Shown here piece after piece: positions 36,449-43,238 of a stretch of DNA of 45,378 nucleotides (position 1 is the stretch's first letter; each line of letters opens with the position of its first letter). A program made the translations under genes and the position numbers. The DNA comes from Gammaproteobacteria bacterium. Lineage in GTDB: Bacteria > Pseudomonadota > Gammaproteobacteria > Burkholderiales > Burkholderiaceae_D. A model generated the notes under the pieces. It did no database searches. It was not told where the DNA came from and saw only the letters and a list, made by a program, of their open reading frames with translations. The stretch is from assembly GCA_903970185.1 (NCBI GenBank), contig CAJCIC010000071.1, positions 1-45,378 of the forward strand, read 5' to 3'.

Positions 36449-37279
36449 TTAGCCGCGCTTGAGGCGACGATAGGCCGACATGTGACGCAAGGCATCGCGT
36501 GCGTTGCCCAGCGTCTCGTGCAGCTGGGCCGCATTGAAATGCGCATCGGCGAGCAGCGGGTCGCTCGCCAGCGCATGGGTATAAGCGGTCAGCGCTTCTG
36601 CGAAATGCTCGCATTCCTCGCACGCGACACCCAGGTTGTAGTTCAAAAGCGCGTGCTCGGGATGATGTGAGAGCGCTTCGCGCGCAACGCGACAGGCCCC
36701 TTGTGCATCATCGCTTTCAATCAGCAGCGCACACAGGTTCAATGCCGCATCGACGCACCCAGGATCCTTGGCCAGAAGCCTGCGATAGGCGCGAATCGCC
36801 AGAGCGGGATCGCTACCTTCGAGTTTTTGGGCCAGGGCGAAGTCATCGTCGGCAGCATGCCTTGCCCTCCTGCCCGGCGGGTCTGCCGCTTCGGCAATCG
36901 CCTCAAGACGCTCGACCTTAGGCGGCTCGGGTGCATCCGGGCGCGAGAAATCGAGCATGAGCTGCCCCGCCACGTTTTCTAGCGAATCACCAATGCGTAC
37001 AACCAGTTCCTTGCCAAGAACGAAGACGCGCACGCTCGACAACGGTGCGTCTTCAGGCAGGCGCTGGCGCAAAACCTTCAGAAACTTCGCAAGCCGTGCC
37101 GGGGGCACCTTGCTTTTGGCCAGCGCTGCCGCCGAGCGCAAGAGCACCACGTCCTGGAAGTCCAGTTGATAGGCGCCCTTCGGTCCGCGCGTGGCCTTGA
37201 TCACTCCGGCATTGACAAGCGCCGCGACAAGCGTTGGCTTGATCCCGTAGGACCGCTTCAAGCCAGCTACCGTGAACAC
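36449..37279 (-). CDS. MerR-like helix-turn-helix protein with TPR domain
   Basis: A 276-residue protein of two parts. Residues 1–70 look like a MerR-type winged helix (IKPTLVAALVNAGVIKATRG then YQLDFQDVVLLRSAAAL), though the first half of a typical MerR motif is weak. Residues 145–272 are tetratricopeptide repeats, clearest at ALLNYNLGVACEECEHF and ALASDPLLADAHFNAAQLHE. There is a proline-rich linker near 113–140. It begins 51 bp after the Ku gene on the same strand and is probably co-transcribed with it. A regulator or scaffold connected with Ku is possible, but the link rests on position alone. Confidence 0.8.
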   Translation of the reverse strand: MFTVAGLKRSYGIKPTLVAALVNAGVIKATRGPKGAYQLDFQDVVLLRSAAALAKSKVPPARLAKFLKVLRQRLPEDAPLSSVRVFVLGKELVVRIGDSLENVAGQLMLDFSRPDAPEPPKVERLEAIAEAADPPGRRARHAADDDFALAQKLEGSDPALAIRAYRRLLAKDPGCVDAALNLCALLIESDDAQGACRVAREALSHHPEHALLNYNLGVACEECEHFAEALTAYTHALASDPLLADAHFNAAQLHETLGNARDALRHMSAYRRLKRG

Positions 37280-37330
37280 AAAAGTCCTTCGTCTGCCACG
37301 AGCGGTGACGCCGCGCGCCGGGTTGGGGAT

Positions 37331-38230
37331 CTAGGCGCTTTTCCTGGCGCGGGCGCGCTTGGCTGCCGGTGCCGCCTTGCTGGCTGGGGCCTTGGCGACT
37401 TCCGCGGGCTCCGCCCGTTTGGCCGACTTGCGCGCCTTCGCCGTGGTACTTGCCGCGGGCGCGGCAAGGCTCGAACGAAGGGCCTCCATCAGATCGATGA
37501 CCTTGGCGCCCTTGTGCTGCGGCTCGTCAGACACGCTGATCTTGTGGCCGGCGACCTTCTCCTCGATCGCAGCCTCGATGCGCAACTTGGCTTCATCATG
37601 GTATTCGTTGGGGTCGTACGTGTCCTTGGCGATCTGCTTGATCAGCTGCACCGCGAGTTCGAGCTCGGGGCCTTTGACCACCGCATCCTCGATGTCGAGA
37701 TCCTTGATCGAACGCACTTCGTCGGCATACAGCAGTTGCTGCAAGACCAGGCCGCCTTCGGCGGAGACTCGTACCTGAACGGTATAGGACTTGCCGCGCC
37801 ATGCCCAGCGCGCCAGCGCGCAGCGGGACGTCTTTTGCATGCCCTGCAGCAGCAATGCGTAGGGCCGACCGCCGCGTTTGTCAGGCGCCAGGTAGTAGGC
37901 CTTGTCGTAATAGATCGGATCGATCGCCCGATCGGGAATGAAAGCGACAATGTCGACGCTTTGCGTGCCCTTTTCTTCCAGTGCCTTCAGCTCTTCGGTG
38001 GTGAACAGCACATACTGGTCATCGCCGATGTCATAGCCCTTGACCATCTCGGCGCGGTCGACGACCACTTCCTCCTTGATGCACACGTACTGCTGACGCA
38101 GGCGCGAGCCGCAGGTCTTGTGCAGCAAATTGAAGTGAATCCCGCTTGAGGACTGGGTCGCCGGATAAAGGCGCACCGGAATCGAAACCAGTCCGAACGA
38201 AAGCGTCAAGTCTGCAATTGCGCGCGCCAT
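37331..38230 (-). CDS. ku: Ku protein (non-homologous end joining)
   Basis: A 299-residue bacterial Ku, which forms a homodimer ring on double-strand DNA ends and recruits a ligase. The N-terminus (ARAIADLTLSFGLVSIPVRLYPAT) is diagnostic, with ISFGLV-like and KTCGSRLRQQYVC segments; VDIVAFIPDRAIDPIYYDKAYYLAPD forms part of the ring core. From about residue 250 the chain is a lysine/alanine tail (AKARKSAKRAEP and similar), as in Ku proteins whose tail affects DNA binding. AGGTGAG lies 5 nt before the ATG. No LigD gene is in the window; the ATP-dependent ligase at 22652–24319 is a different type. Confidence 0.94.
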   Translation of the reverse strand: MARAIADLTLSFGLVSIPVRLYPATQSSSGIHFNLLHKTCGSRLRQQYVCIKEEVVVDRAEMVKGYDIGDDQYVLFTTEELKALEEKGTQSVDIVAFIPDRAIDPIYYDKAYYLAPDKRGGRPYALLLQGMQKTSRCALARWAWRGKSYTVQVRVSAEGGLVLQQLLYADEVRSIKDLDIEDAVVKGPELELAVQLIKQIAKDTYDPNEYHDEAKLRIEAAIEEKVAGHKISVSDEPQHKGAKVIDLMEALRSSLAAPAASTTAKARKSAKRAEPAEVAKAPASKAAPAAKRARARKSA

Positions 38231-38337
38231 GGTGTCTCACCTGTCGCAATAAGGGAGGCAAAGTATTGCATATTTCATGCCGATTCCAATAAAAACAATG
38301 GCTTGGCTGTTGTAGTTTCGCCTCGCCCGGTTGCCGG

Positions 38338-38670
38338 TCAGTCGTGCGGCTGCGGGGAGTTGTGAATCATGTCGTCTAGCGTCTGGTCGCACTGGTGCGC
38401 CTCGAGCAGGTGCGTGCGGTAATTCAAGGTCTCCTCAACCCGCCACTGCGGATGCGTCTCGCGCGCCCAGCGCAGGTAGGCAACGGTCGCCTCGCGCCGG
38501 CTCGCTTCGTCGGGATAGGAACCCGGGCAGCGAAACGCATCCACGTAACCGGGATCGCCAGCGCGCAGGGCGTCGTTCACCACCGGACCCGGGTCCAACG
38601 GGGCTTGCGCGAAAGCGGGGCAGGTGGCTGCACAAAGGGCAAGAAGGGCAAGGCACGATCGGATTTTCAT
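38338..38670 (-). CDS. Hypothetical secreted protein
   Basis: A 110-residue protein starting at the ATG at 38670, with a signal peptide of about 22 residues (KIRSCLALLALCAATCPAFA) and a short helical mature part containing YLRWARETHPQWRVEETL and two cysteines (FRCPGSY and HQCDQTL) that could pair. The frame extends to 38700. I do not recognise a family. It lies downstream of nothing on its strand except the Ku gene, whose promoter region it precedes. Probably periplasmic. Confidence 0.65.
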   Translation of the reverse strand: MKIRSCLALLALCAATCPAFAQAPLDPGPVVNDALRAGDPGYVDAFRCPGSYPDEASRREATVAYLRWARETHPQWRVEETLNYRTHLLEAHQCDQTLDDMIHNSPQPHD

Positions 38671-38812
38671 GACGGGGCTCAGGCGATAAGTTGCCACCAA
38701 GGCGTGGGATTCATGCCTCGCGCATAGGTCGTACCCAGACGGGTGACCTGCGCGGCACAGACGTTGCTAAATCGCGGAATACGCGTGCAACAGAGCGAAA
38801 GGAGACCGGCAA

Positions 38813-39031
38813 ATGGCCCAATACGGCAAGAAAGCGTCGGAAAAAGTCGAGCGCGCAATGCAGAAGCGCAACGCCGGCGAGTTAAAAAGCGGCCGCTCGG
38901 GGGAAAAAGTCACGAGCCGAAAACAGGCGATCGCAATCGGCCTGTCAGAAGCGAGAAAAGAAGGTGGCAAGGTGCCCGCAGCAAAAAATCCGCTGAAAAG
39001 AAAAGCCGCAGCAAGGGTAGCGGCCAAATAG
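38813..39031 (+). CDS. Small basic protein, DUF6496-like
   Basis: A 72-residue lysine-rich protein. The pattern SRKQAIAIGLSEARKEGGKVP in the middle matches the small DUF6496-type proteins, and the lysine/alanine C-terminus (PLKRKAAARVAAK) recalls histone-H1-like proteins that bind DNA. An AAGGAG lies 8 nt before the ATG. The gene stands alone. Function unknown; binding to nucleic acid is a guess from charge. Confidence 0.8.
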   Translation: MAQYGKKASEKVERAMQKRNAGELKSGRSGEKVTSRKQAIAIGLSEARKEGGKVPAAKNPLKRKAAARVAAK

Positions 39032-39057
39032 CCGTAATGTCGTCACAACTAACTATT

Positions 39058-39562
39058 TTATTTCCCGCCCAGTGGCGCAGCGTTAGGCGGCGGCGCGGCA
39101 TGAGCGAAGTCATACTCTGCGGTGAAATGGGCCCCGTGCGTGACGCCCTGAGTCTTCAGGATCAGGTTCGCTGACGACATCCACCATTTTTGGTCATCGA
39201 CTTCACCCCCTATGTTCGTGTGAACGTCGTAGACCGCGGTGGATTCGCCGCTGACGCTTTCACTGCCGATGCGCCGGCACGCCAAAACCCCTGAAGTATC
39301 GTCATCCAAATCCTTCGTCGCGATGCCCATCGAGTACCACTTGCCGTTCGGCAACTGCACAAATTTGTTATCGACGGTTTGGATTTGTTGAGTCACAATT
39401 TTTTTTCCCCTGTCCGTCGGTCTTGGTCAGAGTCATGGTATGCGGCGTATGCCCGCTCTTCAACATCGCGCTCTTCAACGCCGCGCAGTCGTCCGCAATA
39501 GCGGGCGTGCTTAGGGCTGCGAATGTCAGAGCTATCAATATGCGGTGAATCTTGCCGGGCAC
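39058..39562 (-). pseudogene. Secreted protein gene broken by a frameshift at a run of eight A
   Basis: Two overlapping minus-strand frames read as one secreted protein if one base is removed. The first part starts at the GTG at 39562 (GGAG 6 nt upstream) and has a signal peptide ending PAIA before DDCAAL; it then reads MTLTKTDGQGKK. At 39399–39406 there are eight A on the coding strand; with seven, the reading would continue IVTQQIQTVDNKFVQLPNGKWYSM and through to the stop at 39058, giving about 167 residues. The second part has WYSMGIATKDLDDD and QKWWMSSANLILKTQ. I recognise no family. It could be a true pseudogene, a sequencing error in the homopolymer, or a site of slippage or phase variation. 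Confidence 0.7.
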
Positions 39563-39945
39563 GGAGCACTCCAAGCGTTTTTCAGGTTTCACTATCTGAG
39601 ATCACCGGGATTTGGTCAAGAGTTATGTCCTGGTTGGCGTCGATTCATTCCGCAGTAACGGCGTCTCAGTTCCGGAGAAACTACACAGAATCGGCCATTT
39701 CAGTTTCAATCGGCACCAAACCAAATCGTCTGGAAACCGGCACCCGCACTACGTTTCTAGCGTTTCATTCGATAGTTAACCGGACACTACTGCGATCAAG
39801 TAGCGGTTAAGTGGCACTCAGCGCTAGGCCTTGGGCCCTTATCGGTTGCCTCCGTACTGCAGCCAGCATGCTTTTTCCGCTGCGCCCATAATTCGCGTGC
39901 AACGCCATCCTTCGATGACGCGCCACGATCCAACTTCCTACGCCC
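39563..39945. other. Intergenic region of lower GC, possible mobile-element remnant
   Basis: About 380 bp with no supported gene. The base composition is visibly less GC-rich than its surroundings. At 39691–39720 the run includes TCAGTTTCAATCGGCACC followed by AAA, a motif that reminds me of the terminal repeats of IS21-type elements, but I cannot confirm it. A CATAAT at 39887–39892 may be the −10 of the cytochrome b561 operon; there is no good −35. Confidence 0.35.
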
Positions 39946-40530
39946 ATGAGCAAAGCCGACCCGAAGGCTTCAGAAGTTCTTCGCTACGACTATGTAGCGC
40001 AGGCTTTCCACTGGCTGGTTGCCCTTGGCATCGTCGTCACCTTTGCCCTGGGTTTTTTCATGACCGGCATCCATGGCATTAGCCTTCTCAAGCTCAAGGA
40101 GTACAACTGGCACAAGTGGCTTGGCGTCAGCGTTTTCCTCATCGCGCTTTTCAGGATCGGCTGGGATCTGGCCAAGCCCGCCCCGCCCCTGCCAAAAAGT
40201 GTATCGCTCGTGCAGCAACGCGCGTCGAAGTGGATGCATTACCTGCTTTATGCCACCACGCTTCTCGTGCCGGTGACGGGCTATCTGTACACTTTGGCCG
40301 CGGGATATCCCGTGGTCTACTTCGGCTGGCTGGCGCTACCGGTCTTCTACGGCAAACAGCCCGAACTCATCGAGCCCCTGCGAGTTGTCCATGCATGGCT
40401 CTCCTATGGCATGGCGCTCGCCGTCGTCCTTCACAGCGCGGCAGCGCTTTCGCATCAGTTCTATTATCGCGATGGCGTGCTGCTGCGTATGCTGCCCGGC
40501 CGCGCCCAACCCCCTAGAGGAACGTCATGA
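39946..40530 (+). CDS. Cytochrome b561
   Basis: A 194-residue four-helix membrane protein of the bacterial cytochrome b561 family. The heme-ligand histidines lie in AFHWLVALG, YNWHKWLGV, KWMHYLLYAT and RVVHAWLSYG, on the expected helices, so two hemes are likely. Such proteins pass electrons from the quinone pool to the periplasm. There is no clear ribosome binding site. The stop overlaps the next gene's ATG (ATGA at 40527–40530), so it is coupled to the YceI gene, a pairing common in proteobacteria. Confidence 0.93.
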   Translation: MSKADPKASEVLRYDYVAQAFHWLVALGIVVTFALGFFMTGIHGISLLKLKEYNWHKWLGVSVFLIALFRIGWDLAKPAPPLPKSVSLVQQRASKWMHYLLYATTLLVPVTGYLYTLAAGYPVVYFGWLALPVFYGKQPELIEPLRVVHAWLSYGMALAVVLHSAAALSHQFYYRDGVLLRMLPGRAQPPRGTS

Positions 40531-41087
40531 AGCGCTTTACCGAACTCTTTTTCATTCTGGCTCTTGCCTTTTCCACGATCGCCGCTGCAAGCGAGGCCAT
40601 GGTAGCGGTGCCGCCTAGCACCATCACCGTGACCTTCACCCAGGAAAACGTGCCCGTGGACGCTTCGTTCAAGAAATTCACCGCGATGATCGACTATGAG
40701 CCCGCCCACCCTTTGGATGGCCGCGCCAACTTCACCATCGACATTGCAAGCTTCGACCTTGGCAGCCCCGAGTACAACAAGGAGATCCTGAAGCCCGAAT
40801 GGTTTGACGCGGGACACTTTCCGAGCGCGACTTTTCAAAGCACGTCGCTTAAGGCCACTTCTCCGACGCAACTCATCGCGAGCGGAAACCTGACCATCAA
40901 GGGCAAGACGGTGCCGGTAACGTTTCCCGTCACGATCAAAGATGACGGCAAGTCACGCGTCTACGATGGCACGCTGCAGATCAAGCGCAACGATTTTGCG
41001 ATTGGTCAGGGCGAATGGAAAGATACTGATGTCCTTGCCGATCAGGTCACAATCAAGGTCCATGCCGTAGCCGCGCCGCTGAAATAA
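40527..41087 (+). CDS. YceI family periplasmic protein (copy 1)
   Basis: A 186-residue secreted lipocalin-like protein. The signal peptide ends near residue 20 (STIAAASEA). The mature part has the YceI fold: FTIDIASFDLGSPEYNKEILKPEWFDAGHFPSATF, then GNLTIKGKTVPVTFPV and IKRNDFAIGQGEW. The family binds long isoprenoid chains, possibly ubiquinone, which fits its link to cytochrome b561. It overlaps the cytochrome gene by 4 bp and is followed 26 bp later by a second YceI gene. Confidence 0.92.
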   Translation: MKRFTELFFILALAFSTIAAASEAMVAVPPSTITVTFTQENVPVDASFKKFTAMIDYEPAHPLDGRANFTIDIASFDLGSPEYNKEILKPEWFDAGHFPSATFQSTSLKATSPTQLIASGNLTIKGKTVPVTFPVTIKDDGKSRVYDGTLQIKRNDFAIGQGEWKDTDVLADQVTIKVHAVAAPLK

Positions 41088-41113
41088 ACCGATTTCCTTA
41101 ACCGAGGTAGCCC

Positions 41114-41698
41114 ATGAAAAAGAATGTCTTCCTGCTCGCCGTCTTCGCATTCGCTTCGCTTTCCACGGGTGCTTTTGCCGATGTCGTGACCTATAACGTC
41201 GATCCCGACCATACCCATCCCGAATTCGAGGTCGACCATGGCAATGGCATGTCGGTCTGGCGCGGCTTGTTCAAGAAAACCACTGGCACGATCACGCTCG
41301 ATACGGCGGCCTCAAGCGGCACCGTGGATGTCACCATCGATGCCTCATCGATCGACTTCGGACACGACAAGCTCAATGCCCATGTCACAAGTCCTGACAT
41401 GCTCGACGTCGCCAAATACCCGACTGCGACCTATAAAGGCACGCTTGGCGCCTTCCAGAATGGCGCGCCGACCGCGGTAAGCGGTGAATTGACGCTGCAC
41501 GGCGTCACCAAGCCCGTCAACCTTCACATCAATTCGTTCAAATGCGCGCCCAATGCGTTGACCAAGATCGAGACCTGCGGCGCGGACGCCACGGGCACCT
41601 TCAATCGCTCCGATTTCGGCGTCAGCTATGGCGCTCAGCTGGGGTTCAAGCAGGAGGTGGTGCTGCACATCCAGGTTGAGGGCAAGAAAGCCCCGTAA
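41114..41698 (+). CDS. YceI family periplasmic protein (copy 2)
   Basis: A 194-residue secreted YceI protein with a signal peptide ending SFAFA-like (LSTGAFA before DVVTYNV). The core starts VDPDHTHPEFEVDHGNGMSVWRG and continues SIDFGHDKLNAHVTSPDMLDVAKYPTATYKG, the most typical YceI pattern, closer to the family consensus than copy 1. It also has two cysteines (FKCAPNAL and ETCGADATG) that may form a disulfide. GAGG lies 6 nt before the ATG. It is the last gene of the operon. Confidence 0.94.
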   Translation: MKKNVFLLAVFAFASLSTGAFADVVTYNVDPDHTHPEFEVDHGNGMSVWRGLFKKTTGTITLDTAASSGTVDVTIDASSIDFGHDKLNAHVTSPDMLDVAKYPTATYKGTLGAFQNGAPTAVSGELTLHGVTKPVNLHINSFKCAPNALTKIETCGADATGTFNRSDFGVSYGAQLGFKQEVVLHIQVEGKKAP

Positions 41699-41710
41699 CA
41701 CAAGGGCAAT

Positions 41711-41733
41711 CCGGCGACCTCGCGTATCGCCGG
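41711..41733 (+). terminator. Hairpin after the second YceI gene
   Basis: CCGGCGA and TCGCCGG pair in a perfect 7-bp stem with a 9-nt loop, 12 bp after the stop codon. There is no T run, so it may protect the 3' end or assist factor-dependent termination. Confidence 0.35.
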
Positions 41734-41818
41734 CCCGTGCAGCAGCCGCATTCCTGATCTCGCCGGTACGCAAAGCCGCGACGATTTGCGCTCCCATGCG
41801 CGAATGCGCATCGCCTGC

Positions 41819-41867
41819 CATTCACCCGCGTGCGTGAATGCCATAGTGTGAAAAAAGCCGATCACAC
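41819..41867 (+). promoter_or_regulatory. Two inverted repeats upstream of the CvaAB-type operon
   Basis: CATTCAC-N8-GTGAATG at 41819–41840 and GTGTGA-N10-TCACAC at 41846–41867 lie in tandem 91–139 bp upstream of the first start codon of the export operon. Both arms are perfect. They could be operators; no matching regulator is in the window. Confidence 0.35.
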
Positions 41868-41957
41868 CTGCGATCCAGCACATGGGCCATCGACACTTTG
41901 TACGTCCCCACAGGGCACGCGCCCCTGGCCTCGCGCGCGCACATGCAAGGCGGCGCC

Positions 41958-43238
41958 ATGCCTAACCCTGACGAAGCGCCGCCACTTTTCCGGCGCGAAG
42001 CCCTGCTCGCGGCCGATCGGCGGGCGCTCGGATCGATCGTGCTTGTGCGACCGATTTCGATGGCTTTCTACACCACCACGTTCTCGTTCATTGCACTCGT
42101 CTTGGTGTGCTTTTTCCTTCTTGGCGAGTACCAGCGCAAGGTTCACGTCGTTGGCATCCTGCTGCCGCAATCAGGACTGATCCAGATTACGGCGCCGCAA
42201 GCGGGGGTCATCGAAGACGAAGACCTGACCGAAGGCTCGGCCGTCAAGACCGGCACGCCACTGCTTGTCATCGCAAGTGAGCGCACCACTGCCGATGGAC
42301 AAAGCGCCGAAGTGCTGATCGCCTCACTCCTGTCACGCCGGGCCGAGAGCCTCGCCAGCGAGGGCGCAAGAGTGCGCATGCAAGGCAAAGCGCGTGCGCG
42401 CGCCGCGCTAGAGCGTGCCGACGCGTTTGCTGCCGACGCAAGGCGCTCGGCCGAGGAGATCGTCCTGCAGCAAAGGCGCATCGATCTGTCACGGCAGGCA
42501 CTTGAGCGCTTTCAGGCGCTCGAGGCTCAGCATTACATCTCGGCAGCGCAGCGCCAGGACAAGGAAGCAGCGTTACTCGCCGAGGAGCAAAAGCTGGCGG
42601 ATCTGACACGCGCACGCGAAGCCAGCACGCGCGAAGCCAGCAATGCCAAGGCGGAAGCCGCTGACGCAAAACTGGAAGAGGAGCGGGAACTCCTGGGTCT
42701 TGCGCGATCGACTGACAGCGTGCGCCAGGATCTTGCCGAAAACGACGCGCGCAGCCGCATCAGCGTGTCCTCTCCGCGCGATGGCATCGTGATGTCCCTG
42801 CGCTCGTTCAGGGGCCAATCGGTTCGTGCTGGCGAAGTGCTCGCCGTGGTCTATCCAGAAGGCTCGCCCCTCGAGGCGGAACTCTACGTCCCCTCCAAGG
42901 CTGCAGGCTTTCTCAAGCCTGACATGGATGTGCTGCTTTCCTACCGATCGTTTCCGTCGGAAAAATTCGGCCTGAATCACGGTGTCGTTCACGAAATTTC
43001 CGGCACTGCGATGCGGGCCGAAGACATGCAGATGCCAGAAGCGGCGATCACCGAGGACGGTCGACAGCCGGTCTATCGCGTGCGTGTCGCACTCGATGCC
43101 CAGGCGATCCGCATCAGCGGCACGCGTGAACCGCTAAGGCCTGGCATGCTGCTTGATGCCCGCATCCCGCTTGAGCGCCGGCGCATTGTCGAGTGGGCCC
43201 TCGATCCGCTTTTTGCAATCGCCGGCAGGAGCCTGTGA
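41958..43238 (+). CDS. Membrane fusion protein of peptide export system (CvaA/HlyD-like)
   Basis: A 426-residue periplasmic adaptor anchored by one N-terminal helix (FSFIALVLVCFFLLG, about residues 42–56). A lipoyl-like segment ITAPQAGVIEDEDLTEGSAVKTG follows; residues about 115–265 are a long coiled coil; the second lipoyl half is SVSSPRDGIVMSLRSFRGQSVRAGE, and a barrel domain ends the protein. It would link the ABC transporter in the next gene to an outer-membrane channel of the TolC type, which is not in the window. The ATG at 41958 has AAGGCGG upstream; another in-frame ATG is at 41943. The stop overlaps the next gene as GTGA. Confidence 0.9.
   Translation: MPNPDEAPPLFRREALLAADRRALGSIVLVRPISMAFYTTTFSFIALVLVCFFLLGEYQRKVHVVGILLPQSGLIQITAPQAGVIEDEDLTEGSAVKTGTPLLVIASERTTADGQSAEVLIASLLSRRAESLASEGARVRMQGKARARAALERADAFAADARRSAEEIVLQQRRIDLSRQALERFQALEAQHYISAAQRQDKEAALLAEEQKLADLTRAREASTREASNAKAEAADAKLEEERELLGLARSTDSVRQDLAENDARSRISVSSPRDGIVMSLRSFRGQSVRAGEVLAVVYPEGSPLEAELYVPSKAAGFLKPDMDVLLSYRSFPSEKFGLNHGVVHEISGTAMRAEDMQMPEAAITEDGRQPVYRVRVALDAQAIRISGTREPLRPGMLLDARIPLERRRIVEWALDPLFAIAGRSL

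Noticed and set aside
41846-41867. CRP binding site upstream of the export operon
   Set aside because: The arms match TGTGA/TCACA, but the spacer is 10 nt instead of 6, so a standard CRP site is not supported; kept only as an inverted repeat.
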